A stretch of 64,000 nucleotides of DNA, from assembly GCF_003058465.1 (NCBI RefSeq), contig NZ_CP028901.1, forward strand, positions 3,844,001 to 3,908,000. The letters run 5' to 3'. Every line of letters begins with the position of its first letter. Position 1 is the first letter of the stretch. The notes beneath the pieces were generated by a model. It ran no database searches. It saw nothing but the letters and a program-made list of their open reading frames with translations, and was not told the origin of the DNA. Of this stretch, positions 44,346 through 53,028 are shown in pieces. This stretch comes from Orrella marina (GTDB lineage: Bacteria; Pseudomonadota; Gammaproteobacteria; Burkholderiales; Burkholderiaceae_B). The position numbers and the translations under genes are program-made.

Positions 44346-45869
44346 ATGACAGTCACGATCAAGGAAGATGACCTGATTGAATCGATCGCCGATGCGATTC
44401 AGTTCATTAGCTACTACCATCCCGCCGATTACATCAAGCACCTGGCGCGCGCCTACGACCGTGAGCAGAGCCCGGCCGCAAAAGATGCGATGGCGCAGAT
44501 TCTGACCAACTCCAGGATGTGTGCAGAAGGTCATCGTCCCATCTGTCAGGACACGGGTATCGTGAACGTGTTTCTCAAAGTCGGGATGGGGGTGCGTTTT
44601 GACAGCAAGCGCGATCTTCAGTCGATTTGTGATGAAGGCGTCCGTCGCGGTTACCTGAATCCGGATAACCCGTTGCGTGCCTCGGTTCTGGACGACCCGC
44701 TGTTCACCCGCAAGAACACCAAGGACAACACCCCCTGTATCGTCTCGGTCGAGCTGGTACAGGGCGATACGGTCGAGGTTCAGGTCGCAGCAAAAGGTGG
44801 CGGCTCCGAGAACAAGTCCAAGATGGTGATGCTCAACCCGAGCGACTCGCTGGTCGACTGGGTCCTTAAAACCGTTCCGACGATGGGTGCAGGCTGGTGT
44901 CCACCAGGCATGCTCGGCATAGGGGTGGGTGGAACCGCAGAGAAAGCGACCCTCATGGCCAAACAGGCTCTGATGGAAGATCTCGATATGTATGAGCTTC
45001 TGGAGCGCGGTCCGAGCAGTCCGCTTGAAGAACTGCGAATCGAGTTGTACGAGAAGGTCAATGCACTGGGTATCGGCGCACAAGGGCTCGGCGGACTCAC
45101 CACCGTCCTTGATGTCAAGATCAAAACCTTCCCGACCCACGCGGCGTCCAAGCCTGTTGCCATGATCCCCAACTGCGCTGCAACTCGCCACGCTCATTTT
45201 GTGCTGGATGGAAGCGGTCCTGCCCGGCTTGAGCGTCCGTCTCTGTCGGATTGGCCCGATGTGAAATGGGCGCCCGACTACAAGGCATCCCGTGCCGTGG
45301 ATCTGAACAAACTGACCAAGGAAGAGGTTGCGAGCTGGAAACCCGGGCAGACGCTGCTGCTGTCCGGCAAGATGCTCACTGGTCGTGACGCCGCGCACAA
45401 GCGGATTCAGGACATGCTGGCCAAAGGCGAGAAGCTGCCGGTTGATTTCACCAACCGCATCATCTACTACGTGGGTCCGGTTGATCCCGTACGCGAAGAA
45501 GTGGTGGGACCAGCAGGTCCGACCACATCAACCCGTATGGACAAGTTCACCGAGATGATGCTGGCTCAGACTGGCCTGATTGCAATGGTTGGTAAGGCCG
45601 AGCGTGGTCCAGCGGCCATTGAGGCCATTCGCAAGCATCAGTCTGCATACTTGATGGCAGTCGGTGGTGCGGCCTACCTGGTCTCCAAGGGGATCAAGGA
45701 TGCCAAAGTAGTGGCATTTGAAGACCTTGGCATGGAAGCCATTTACGAGTTCGATGTGGTTGACATGCCTGTGACGGTTGCTGTGGATGCCAATGGTACC
45801 TCTGTTCACGAAACTGGTCCCAAAGAGTGGTCTGCCAAGATCGCCGGCATTCCGGTTGTGACTGCCTGA
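44346..45869 (+). CDS. fumA: Fumarate hydratase class I
   Basis: This iron-sulfur fumarase interconverts fumarate and L-malate in the TCA cycle; its cluster is oxygen-sensitive. The 507 residues match class I. The three cysteine ligands of the 4Fe-4S cluster are recognisable in RPICQDTGIVN, GAGWCPPGMLGIGVGG and IPNCAATRHAHF. The C-terminal domain includes GRDAAHKRIQDMLAKGE and GPVDPVREEVVGPAGPTTSTRMDKF. A GAGGAAG ribosome-binding site sits before the ATG. A strong intrinsic terminator follows 48 bases after the stop. Confidence 0.95.
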   Translation: MTVTIKEDDLIESIADAIQFISYYHPADYIKHLARAYDREQSPAAKDAMAQILTNSRMCAEGHRPICQDTGIVNVFLKVGMGVRFDSKRDLQSICDEGVRRGYLNPDNPLRASVLDDPLFTRKNTKDNTPCIVSVELVQGDTVEVQVAAKGGGSENKSKMVMLNPSDSLVDWVLKTVPTMGAGWCPPGMLGIGVGGTAEKATLMAKQALMEDLDMYELLERGPSSPLEELRIELYEKVNALGIGAQGLGGLTTVLDVKIKTFPTHAASKPVAMIPNCAATRHAHFVLDGSGPARLERPSLSDWPDVKWAPDYKASRAVDLNKLTKEEVASWKPGQTLLLSGKMLTGRDAAHKRIQDMLAKGEKLPVDFTNRIIYYVGPVDPVREEVVGPAGPTTSTRMDKFTEMMLAQTGLIAMVGKAERGPAAIEAIRKHQSAYLMAVGGAAYLVSKGIKDAKVVAFEDLGMEAIYEFDVVDMPVTVAVDANGTSVHETGPKEWSAKIAGIPVVTA

Positions 45870-45917
45870 TTACTTTTGAGCTTTGACGCGTAAGCGTTTA
45901 AAGAGTGAAAGTGGCTG

Positions 45918-45966
45918 AAACCCAGGCGCCAGTCTCCTTAGAGTCTGGCGCCTGGGTTTTCTTTTG
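45918..45966 (+). terminator. Strong intrinsic terminator after fumA
   Basis: A perfect 15-bp stem, AAACCCAGGCGCCAG (45918-45932) with CTGGCGCCTGGGTTT (45945-45959), encloses a 12-base loop and is followed by a T-rich tract (TTTTCTTTT, about 45957-45965). It ends the fumA transcript on the plus strand. The cydB stop on the other strand is about 80 bases away. The tract on the minus side is poor, so it is mainly one-directional. Confidence 0.92.
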
Positions 45967-46046
45967 GGGCTGTGCTGAGTCGGGCTTCAATGCAGGTTTC
46001 TGGCCGGATCTGCAAGCCTGGTGCCTGATGTGCAAAAGGTCATGTC

Positions 46047-47057
46047 TCAGTCGTAGCTCAGGTCTTTGGCTTTACCGTGGAAGATTTTGTAGGCCAGAAT
46101 TGTGTAGCCAAAGAGGACCGGGAGCACCACCAGAGCACCGACCAGAATGATCACGAGTGATTCAGGCGCACTGGCCGAGTCGACAATGGTCAGTTGGTCC
46201 GGAACGATGTAGGGGTAAAAGCTGTATGCCAGCCCATGAAAGCACAGGATAAAAATCCCGATCGTCAGTATGAAGGGCACCCAGTTCCAGCGGTCTTCTG
46301 GCTTGGGCATCTGACGCAGCATCACTTCCAGCGCAGTGATCAGCGAGAGTGTGATGACTGGAATCGGTGCCAGCAGCACAATGTTCGGAAAAGAAAACCA
46401 TTTCTCGAAAATGCGCTCACTGACTAGTGGCGTTGAGATCGAGATCAGTGCGATCGCCAGCATGGTGCCCCACAGGCTGTAGCGCGCCCATTGCACGGAC
46501 TTGGCCTGCAGGGCGCCTTCTGTTTTCATGATCAGCCAGCATGCTCCGATGAGGGAATAGCCGGCTGCGATGCAGACACCAACCAGCAACGAGAAAGCAA
46601 CGCCGGCCGGGCTTGAATCAAATCCGAGAATGTAGGAGCCGAGCATGTAGCCTTGTGAGACCGCCGCCAGCAACGAGCCTGCAAAAAACACGTTGTTCCA
46701 TCTTTCCTTGTGATCGATTTTGGCTTTGGCCCGAAAGTCGAACGCCACCCCTCGCAGAATCAGCCCGATCAGCATCACAGCAACCGGCAGATAGAGACTG
46801 CTCAATATGACCCCATGCGCGGCCGGAAAGGCAACCAGCAACAAGCCAACGCCAAGGACAAGCCAGGTTTCATTGGCATCCCAGAACGGGCCGATTGATC
46901 CGATCATCCGGTCTTTCTCTGTGTCGGTGGCTTGCCGGAGCAGAATCCCGACGCCCAGGTCATAGCCGTCCAGAACCGCATAAACCAGCATCGCAAAGCC
47001 CATCAAGAATGCAAAGGTCAGGGGCAGCCATGCAGCGTTTTCAAACAGAATGCTCAT
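46047..47057 (-). CDS. cydB: Cytochrome bd-type quinol oxidase subunit II
   Basis: CydB is the second membrane subunit of the high-affinity bd-type terminal oxidase, 336 residues with about eight or nine helices. The N-terminus MLVYAVLDGYDLGVGILL, then GPFWDANETWLVLGVGLLLVAFPAAHGVILSSLYLP and VAFDFRAKA, are the CydB signature. It follows cydA by about 50 bases on the same strand. No small CydX or DUF2474 gene was found between its stop and the terminator region. The oxidase would respire at low oxygen or in the presence of inhibitors. Confidence 0.94.
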   Translation of the reverse strand: MSILFENAAWLPLTFAFLMGFAMLVYAVLDGYDLGVGILLRQATDTEKDRMIGSIGPFWDANETWLVLGVGLLLVAFPAAHGVILSSLYLPVAVMLIGLILRGVAFDFRAKAKIDHKERWNNVFFAGSLLAAVSQGYMLGSYILGFDSSPAGVAFSLLVGVCIAAGYSLIGACWLIMKTEGALQAKSVQWARYSLWGTMLAIALISISTPLVSERIFEKWFSFPNIVLLAPIPVITLSLITALEVMLRQMPKPEDRWNWVPFILTIGIFILCFHGLAYSFYPYIVPDQLTIVDSASAPESLVIILVGALVVLPVLFGYTILAYKIFHGKAKDLSYD

Positions 47058-47109
47058 GTTGGTTCTCGCTTGCTTCGTATTCGATTAAACGATTGATATC
47101 CGGACCACC

Positions 47110-48527
47110 TCAGAATGCCACCGGCTTGTCCGCAAGTGACGGCGGATTGCGTCGAGGCAGGTTGCTGACTGGTGGTGCGATATTGATGTCGTTTGTCACG
47201 GTTTCACCACTTTGTCCGGGAGGCGTGGTATGGCCCGCCTTGCGCGCCATATAGAACAAGGTTGTGATGAATGCTGTCATCAGCACGGCGTAGATCGTGA
47301 GATACATGCTCAGGCTGATGCCGATGACTGGAGCCGGGACGTCTGATATCGCGTCGACTGTGCGCAGAACGCCTGACACCAGCCAGGGCTGGCGACCGAT
47401 CTCCGTGACGTACCAGCCCGAAACAGTCGCGATCCAGCCCGAGAACGTGGTGGCAAGCAATGTCATCCCCAGAGTGCGGCTAACGGTCTTGTGCCTCCAG
47501 AGGGAGTAAGCCGCAAACCATGCGACGGCAAGCATTAACAGACCGGTTCCAACCATGATCCTGAAGGCCCAGAATACCGGGGCGACAGGAGGATGGGCAC
47601 CCTCGAACTCGTTAAGCCCTTTGAGTTCTCCACTCCATTCGTGCTTCAGGATCAGGCTCGCCAGGTTCGGAACTTCGATGGCGTAATCATTGGTCCGGGT
47701 CTCTTCATTGGGCAGGGCGAACAAGACCAGCGGAGCACCTCGCTCGGTCTCCCACAGACCCTCCATGGCCGCAACTTTCTGGGGCTGGTGCGTCAGTGTA
47801 TTCAGTCCATGCAGGTCCCCATGAAAATTTGCAAGGGAATGAGGATGGCTGCGGTGATGACGCCAGTTTTAAGGGCAGCGAACACCGCGGGCGTACGGTC
47901 GATCCTGAGCCAGCGATAGGCGGACAGTCCCGCGACCAGAAAGGCGGCGGTCAGGCCGGACGCGAGCAGCATATGGCTGAAGCGGTAGGGAAACGACGGA
48001 TTGAAAATGATCTGAAGCCAGTTCGTGGCGTGGGCGACGCCATCCCGCATCTCGAATCCGACCGGTGTGTGCATCCAGCTGTTGAGTACCAGAATCCAGA
48101 ATGCCGAGGCAGTGGTGCCGAATGCCACCAGAAACGTGGCGAGGTTGTGCATCCAGGGGGAGACCCTCCTGAATCCGAACAGCATGATGCCAAGGAACGT
48201 TGCCTCGAGAAAGAAGGCCGTCAGGACCTCATAGGCGAGCAAGGGCCCTGCGATATTGCCAACCGTCTCCATGAAGCCTGGCCAGTTGGTGCCGAACTGG
48301 AACGACATGGTGATACCGCTGACTACACCCATCGCAAAGCTGAGCGCGAACACCTTGGTCCAGAAGAAATAAGCCTCCATCCATTTGTAGTCGCCGGTTC
48401 TGTTGTAGCGCAGCTTGAAAAAAAGCAGTATCCAGCCCAGCGCAATCGTGATGGTTGGAAACAGAATGTGAAATGTGATGTTGGCGGCGAACTGGATTCG
48501 CGCAAGCAGTGCTGGGTCAAGTTCCAT
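47110..48527 (-). pseudogene. cydA: Cytochrome bd-type (CIO-like) quinol oxidase subunit I, frameshifted
   Basis: CydA binds haems b558, b595 and d. The N-terminal part from the ATG at 48527 reads MELDPALLARIQFAANITFHI and runs to IPLQIFMG, then hits a stop at 47802. The remaining protein continues in another frame: DLHGLNTLTHQPQKVAAMEGLWETERGAPL, down to 47110. Inserting one base in the C4 run at 47817-47820 (G4 on the coding strand) joins them to the conserved QIFMGDLHG and gives about 472 residues, normal for the family. The haem-ligand regions and GWYVTEIGRQPW, a CIO-type motif, are intact. cydB and the regulator upstream look functional. Homopolymer sequencing error or true inactivation are both possible; I cannot tell them apart. 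Confidence 0.88.
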
Positions 48528-49113
48528 CGTCTGGGTTTCCAGGTTTACCTGAGTTTCCGGGCTTGGGGTCAAACAGTCTGTTTTTCATGTCGTAGACTTT
48601 GAAGGCTTTCGAGCCGAGTTTCAGAAGATTTAGCAGTTGGTCAGGCTCAAGTTTCTGCATGTCCTGATACCAGAGGGTGAGCGTTTCGATCAGGTCGTGC
48701 ATCTCGCGCATCCTGACCTGTGCCTGGCGCTCCTCCTGAGAGGCGGGGCTTTCCATCAGGATGTCGCGCAACATAGTGAGTGTGGGTTCAATCTCGCGCT
48801 TGCGTCGTTGTTCGACCAGTGTGCGTACGATTTCCCAGATGTCGTCAGGGACAGTGAAGTGATCACGCCTATCGTTGGGCAGGTGCACCAGCCGGATGAG
48901 CTGCCAGGAGTCCAACTCACGCAGCCCCATACTGACGTTCGATCGCGCAAATCCGAGTGCCTCACAGATATCGTCGGCATTGAGTGGGCGCTGAGACAAG
49001 TAGAGAAGGGCGTAGATCTGCCCAACCGTTCGGTTGATACCCCAGCGTGACCCCATTTCACCGAAATGAAGGACAAAGGATTGAGTCGTTGGAGGAAGAT
49101 TCATGGTTTTCAT
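48517..49113 (-). CDS. GbsR/MarR-family transcriptional regulator
   Basis: This 198-residue protein has a winged helix-turn-helix near residues 25-85 (GINRTVGQIYALLYLSQRPLNADDICEALGFARSNVSMGLREL), the GbsR pattern. A long helical C-terminal part, EQRRKREIEPTLTMLRDILMESPASQEERQAQVRMREM, probably forms the dimer. The gene lies immediately upstream of cydA with an 11-base overlap, so it is the first gene of the cyd operon and probably controls it. An inverted repeat directly before its start codon may be its operator. The effector is unknown. Confidence 0.88.
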   Translation of the reverse strand: MKTMNLPPTTQSFVLHFGEMGSRWGINRTVGQIYALLYLSQRPLNADDICEALGFARSNVSMGLRELDSWQLIRLVHLPNDRRDHFTVPDDIWEIVRTLVEQRRKREIEPTLTMLRDILMESPASQEERQAQVRMREMHDLIETLTLWYQDMQKLEPDQLLNLLKLGSKAFKVYDMKNRLFDPKPGNSGKPGNPDDGT

Positions 49114-49137
49114 TTATTTCTGTAATTTCTGAAATAA
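49114..49137. promoter_or_regulatory. Inverted repeat next to the GbsR-type regulator start
   Basis: TTATTTC (49114-49120) and GAAATAA (49131-49137) are exact inverted copies with a 10-base spacer, directly against the regulator's start codon. The spacer adds a near-palindromic ATTTCTGAAAT. A/T-rich symmetric sites are typical of MarR-type operators. The position would block translation initiation or RNA polymerase, consistent with autoregulation of the regulator-cydAB unit. Confidence 0.45.
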
Positions 49138-49202
49138 TAATTTTTTAAGAATGTTTGTGATACATTAACCCCATACCTTGACAGGGTTCATTTGATAGGT
49201 CC

Positions 49203-49218
49203 CACTCGAGCTCGAGTG
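49203..49218. promoter_or_regulatory. Perfect 16-bp palindrome upstream of the cyd operon
   Basis: CACTCGAGCTCGAGTG is identical to its reverse complement over all 16 bases. It is the only symmetric site of that length I saw in the 235 bases between the terminator at 49349 and the regulator start at 49113. It could bind a homodimeric regulator acting on the cyd operon. No other function is visible in this gap, which holds no gene of its own. Confidence 0.45.
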
Positions 49219-49348
49219 ACTGCATAAGGCAGCGCGATTTGCTGTTGTCGGGTCGGAGCATGTTCTTTGACCCCTTTAATAGAGCACACATCCGGATATG
49301 TCTTGCGGTTGTCATGCACCGCCGTGTCACGTGCCTGGATTTTTCATG

Positions 49349-49381
49349 AAAAAACCCCGCCAAAACGTATTTGACGGGGTT
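49349..49381 (-). terminator. Intrinsic terminator after the minus-strand CoA-transferase gene
   Basis: On the minus strand, AACCCCG-TCAAA pairs with TTTGG-CGGGGTT around loop TACGT (stem arms 49353-49364 and 49370-49381, one mismatch), followed by a run of six T (A's at 49349-49354 on the plus strand). It lies 54 bases beyond the stop of the CaiB-type gene and closes the SDR-CaiB transcript. Confidence 0.88.
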
Positions 49382-49434
49382 CTGCTGCTCTGGCTGGCTT
49401 GTATCGACCCAGAGTAACTGGATAGCCGCTTTAG

Positions 49435-50628
49435 TTACTTCAACCCAAACTCGCGCAGAATTTCGTCGGTATGCTCACCCAGAGTTGGTGCGTGGCGACG
49501 GTACTCGATCGGCGTATCCGAGTAGCGGATTGGGTTGGCCGTGGTCGGCGAGACACCACCGAGTGGATGGGGGACTTCCTTCCATAACTCGCGTGCCTTG
49601 ACTTGAGGGTGATCGAACACCTGGTCAATCGTCTGGATCGGGCCACAGGGTACGCCAACTGGCTCGAACGCCGCAATCCACTCGTCACGCGTACGGGAGG
49701 CAAGAATCTCTTCTAGCATCGGAATAAGCGTGTCGCGATTCTGAATACGCTTGCTATTGGTGACGTAGCGCTCGTCAGTTGCCAGCTCGGGGCGCTCGAT
49801 GGCTTTGCAGAAGGAGCGGAACTGTGAGTCGTTACCCACGGCAGCGATCATATGCCCATCTGATGTCTTGAACACCTGGTAAGGTACAACGTTCTGGTGT
49901 GCATTACCCGCCCGGCCAGGAGCGACACCTGAAGTCATGTAGTTCAGTGTCTGGTTAGCCAGCATGGCCACGTGACAGTCCAGCAGGGCCAGATCAATAT
50001 ACTGACCCTTGCCGCTGCGATTGCGCTCGTGCAGTGCACCAAGAATGGCCATTGAGGCATACAACCCGGTGATGACGTCTGTGACAGCTACACCCGCTTT
50101 CTGAGGGCCACCACCTGGCTGATCGTCTCGCTCACCTGTGATGCTCATGAGTCCACCCATGCCCTGGATCATGAAGTCATATCCGGGTCGCGAGGCAAAC
50201 GGTCCGTCTTGTCCGAATCCCGTGATCGAGCAATAGATCAGCCCGGGCATGTCATCCTTGAGGCTTTCGTAGTCAAGGCCGTACTGCTTGAGGCCACCGA
50301 CCTTGAAATTCTCGATGAGAACATCGCATTGACTTGCGATTTTGCGCACCGCCTGCGCGCCTTCCGGAGTCGACAGATCGATGGCGATTGAGCGCTTGTT
50401 GCGATTGGTGCTGAGGTAGTAAGCAGATTCTGACGTGTCCTGGCCTTGCTCGTCTCTGAGGTAGGGCGGTCCCCAGGCACGGGTGTCATCACCTGTGCCT
50501 GGGCGCTCAACCTTGATGACATCTGCGCCCAGGTCGGCCAGGTTCTGTGCGCAGAACGGACCGGCGAGGACGCGAGAAAGATCCAGAACCCGCACACCGG
50601 CGAGCGGCGCGCGTCGTGGTTCAGTCAT
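49435..50628 (-). CDS. CaiB/BaiF-type CoA-transferase (class III)
   Basis: Class III CoA-transferases move CoA between acids through Asp-acyl intermediates. This one has 397 residues, the usual size. The N-terminus VRVLDLSRVLAGPFCAQNLADLGADVIKVERPG is diagnostic. The catalytic Asp is expected at D184 (GVAVTDVITGLYA). Other features are GYDFMIQGMGGLMSITG, and GQYIDLALLDCHVAMLANQ. It follows the SDR gene by 20 bases on the minus strand and is transcribed away from the acyl-CoA dehydrogenase cluster. The donor is often succinyl-CoA or another dicarboxylyl-CoA; the acceptor here is unknown. Confidence 0.92.
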   Translation of the reverse strand: MTEPRRAPLAGVRVLDLSRVLAGPFCAQNLADLGADVIKVERPGTGDDTRAWGPPYLRDEQGQDTSESAYYLSTNRNKRSIAIDLSTPEGAQAVRKIASQCDVLIENFKVGGLKQYGLDYESLKDDMPGLIYCSITGFGQDGPFASRPGYDFMIQGMGGLMSITGERDDQPGGGPQKAGVAVTDVITGLYASMAILGALHERNRSGKGQYIDLALLDCHVAMLANQTLNYMTSGVAPGRAGNAHQNVVPYQVFKTSDGHMIAAVGNDSQFRSFCKAIERPELATDERYVTNSKRIQNRDTLIPMLEEILASRTRDEWIAAFEPVGVPCGPIQTIDQVFDHPQVKARELWKEVPHPLGGVSPTTANPIRYSDTPIEYRRHAPTLGEHTDEILREFGLK

Positions 50629-50648
50629 GAGTTGGCTCCGTGAATGAC

Positions 50649-51563
50649 TTAGATTGGATCCCAGTCGATTGCTTCAGGGGAACGCTCCATTGCCATGAAG
50701 TGATGCTTCAGGGCTGGTGTCGCGATCTCTGCAATCAGCTCAGGCGTCCAGCCGTCGCTCATGTGAACCGAGCGGATCGGACGTGGCTGGCTAAAGAGCA
50801 TGATTTCGTTAGCACGAACACCGAAAATCTGGGCGTTGACTTCGCTTGCCGCATCGCTTGCCAGGTATACGGCCATCGGTGCAACTTTTGCAGCTTCCAT
50901 TTTCTGCATCTTGGCAACGCGGGCCTTTTCTTCGGGCGTGTTGGCAGGGATCGAGCTGGTCATGCGGCTCCAGGCGAACGGTGCAATGCAGTTCGAACGA
51001 ACATTGTAGCGGCTCATGTCGAGCGCAATCGACTTGGACAGGGCAGCGATACCGAGCTTGGCAGCCGAGTAGTTGGCCTGGCCAAAGTTGCCGATCAGGC
51101 CCGAGGTGGAGGTCATGTTCACGAACGCACCTGACTCCTGCTCACGGAAATGGTTGGCAGCGGCGCGGCTCACGAAGAAAGTGCCGTTCAGGTGCACATC
51201 AAGAACCTGGCTCCACTCTTCGTCGCTCATCTTGTGGAACATGCGGTCGCGCAGGTTGCCTGCGTTGTTGACCACTGCATCAATACGGCCAAAATGCTGG
51301 ATTGCTGTTTCAATGATCGCGTTGGCCGACGCACGGGTCGCAACGCTGTCAGTGTTGGGGACTGCAATGCCACCAGCAGCTTTGATTTCTTCAGCGACCT
51401 TTTCTGCCGGGCCAGCAGTCTGCCCTTCGCCGGTCAGCGCTGCGCCGATGTCGTTGACAACGACCTTGGCGCCAGCCTTACCCATGGCAAGGGCGATTTC
51501 ACGGCCAATCCCGCCACCTGCACCCGTGACGACAACGACCTTTCCAGCCATCAATCCACTCAT
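50649..51563 (-). CDS. SDR-family oxidoreductase, 3-hydroxyacyl-CoA dehydrogenase-like
   Basis: This short-chain dehydrogenase (304 residues) has the NAD-binding TGAGGGIG motif near residues 13-20, NNAGNL, the catalytic Ser region (NMTSTSGLIGNFGQ) and YSAAK. The extended N-terminal loop (NDIGAALTGEGQTAGPAEKVAEEIKAAGG) resembles the dehydrogenase domain of peroxisomal multifunctional enzyme type 2. It may oxidise 3-hydroxyacyl-CoA. I chose the ATG at 51563 with GGGAGAAA upstream; another ATG five codons earlier is open. It is divergent from the dehydrogenase genes, sharing a 220-base promoter region. Confidence 0.9.
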   Translation of the reverse strand: MSGLMAGKVVVVTGAGGGIGREIALAMGKAGAKVVVNDIGAALTGEGQTAGPAEKVAEEIKAAGGIAVPNTDSVATRASANAIIETAIQHFGRIDAVVNNAGNLRDRMFHKMSDEEWSQVLDVHLNGTFFVSRAAANHFREQESGAFVNMTSTSGLIGNFGQANYSAAKLGIAALSKSIALDMSRYNVRSNCIAPFAWSRMTSSIPANTPEEKARVAKMQKMEAAKVAPMAVYLASDAASEVNAQIFGVRANEIMLFSQPRPIRSVHMSDGWTPELIAEIATPALKHHFMAMERSPEAIDWDPI

Positions 51564-51784
51564 ATTGATTTCTCCCATACTGTGTTGTTTTTGAGGTTAG
51601 CCTGTTATGGTAATCATTAAAACAACTTGAATGCTATTCGATTTTGGATAGGGCAGCATTTCGGCATTAAAAAACCGTTTCTGGTGACATGCTTTGCCTT
51701 GTCTGAAAGCGGCATTCCAAAATAAGAGATTCCGGCCACGAGAGTGGCTTTGTTACAGTTCCACGGGTTGATAGAGAGGAAACT

Positions 51785-52975
51785 ATGGATTTGACCTGGA
51801 CCGAAGAAGAGGCAGCATTCCGCCAGGAAGTGCGGGCGTTCACCGAGAAGAACCTGCCGAGTGACATTCGAGAAAAGCAGATGCACCATCAGCGTCTGGC
51901 CAAGGATGATTACATCCGTTGGCACCGTATCCTGGCCGCGCACGGCTGGGGTGCCCCGACCTGGCCCAAGGAATTCGGTGGAACGGGATGGTCGGCTATT
52001 CAAAGACTGATTTTTGAGATTGAGACTTTCAAAGCAGGAGCCCCCCGTCTGCTGTCATTTGGTCTGAGCATGATCGGACCTGTCCTGATGAAGTATGGCA
52101 ACGAAGCCCAGAAGTCCTACTACCTTCCACGCATCATCCAGATGGATGACTGGTGGTGCCAGGGCTACTCCGAGCCTGGTTCCGGGTCTGACCTTGCTTC
52201 ATTGAAGACGCGCGCTGAGCGGGTTGGTGACAAATACATCATCAATGGCCAGAAGACCTGGACGACGCTCGCACACCACGCCGACCACATGTTCTGTCTG
52301 GCGCGGACCGATTCGGCAGTCAAACCGCAGCGCGGCATCTCCATGATCCTGATCGACATGCGCCAGCCTGGCGTGACGGTACGCCCGATCAAGACGCTTG
52401 ACGGCGGCGCCGAGGTCAATGAAGTCTGGCTCGAGAACGTCGAGGCACCTGTCGAGAATCTGGTCGGTGAAGAGAATCAGGGGTGGACAATCGCCAAGTA
52501 CCTGCTGGGTCACGAGCGCACGGGTATCGCCGGCATCGGTCACTGTCACCGCGAGTTGATGATCCTGAAGAAGATGGTCAAAGCCGCGATGAATAGCGGC
52601 AAGTCGATGAGCATGGACTCACGCATGATGGATAAGGTCAACCAGATAGAAGCACAGGTGCTGGGACTGGAAATGTTGCTGTTGCGTGTCGCAGCAGACA
52701 GCACTGCAGGCCCTGGACCTCAGGCATCCATCCTGAAGATTCGCGGCTCGGAACTGCAGCAGGATCTGGCAAGGTTGCAGATGGAAGTGGCAGCCATGGA
52801 GTCATGGCCTTATGACCCGGCCTGGATGCGTGCAGAGAATGATTTCCACGGCCCTGGAGACGAGTTTGATCTGGGTGGCGGTGCAACCTACTTTGATATG
52901 CGCAAGACCACGATCTACGGCGGTACGACTGAAGTCCAGAAGGGCATCATCGTCAAGCACATTATTGGTGTGTAA
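51785..52975 (+). CDS. Acyl-CoA dehydrogenase, large-subunit type (PimC-like)
   Basis: This ACAD (396 residues) begins MDLTWTEEEAAFRQEVRAFTEKNLP and has the FAD motif YSEPGSGSDLASLKTRA. At the usual C-terminal position the catalytic Glu is absent: TTIYGGTTEVQKGI has Gly there. A Glu lies instead in LLGHERTGIAG, at the position used by isovaleryl-CoA dehydrogenase and the FadE29-type subunit, so it probably supplies the base. The next gene encodes a smaller ACAD, as in pimeloyl-CoA dehydrogenase and the mycobacterial ChsE1-ChsE2 heterotetramer. GAGGA lies before the ATG. It heads a four-gene operon. Confidence 0.9.
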   Translation: MDLTWTEEEAAFRQEVRAFTEKNLPSDIREKQMHHQRLAKDDYIRWHRILAAHGWGAPTWPKEFGGTGWSAIQRLIFEIETFKAGAPRLLSFGLSMIGPVLMKYGNEAQKSYYLPRIIQMDDWWCQGYSEPGSGSDLASLKTRAERVGDKYIINGQKTWTTLAHHADHMFCLARTDSAVKPQRGISMILIDMRQPGVTVRPIKTLDGGAEVNEVWLENVEAPVENLVGEENQGWTIAKYLLGHERTGIAGIGHCHRELMILKKMVKAAMNSGKSMSMDSRMMDKVNQIEAQVLGLEMLLLRVAADSTAGPGPQASILKIRGSELQQDLARLQMEVAAMESWPYDPAWMRAENDFHGPGDEFDLGGGATYFDMRKTTIYGGTTEVQKGIIVKHIIGV

Positions 52976-53028
52976 GTGCTGCTTCATGCTGGGTCTTCAA
53001 TACTGACAACCGGATAACAGGATAGAAA

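Noticed and set aside
45918..45966. Possible mobile-element end or repeat
   Set aside because: The 15-bp inverted repeat is followed by a T-tract right after fumA, which is fully explained as an intrinsic terminator.
47110..47766. Two separate cyd-like genes instead of one broken cydA
   Set aside because: The two parts abut exactly at a conserved motif (QIFMGDLHG) split by one missing base, and neither part alone forms a full haem-binding subunit.
47796..48602. 268-codon plus-strand open frame opposite cydA
   Set aside because: It is Gly/Glu/Arg-rich, antisense to conserved CydA sequence, and without a ribosome-binding site of note.
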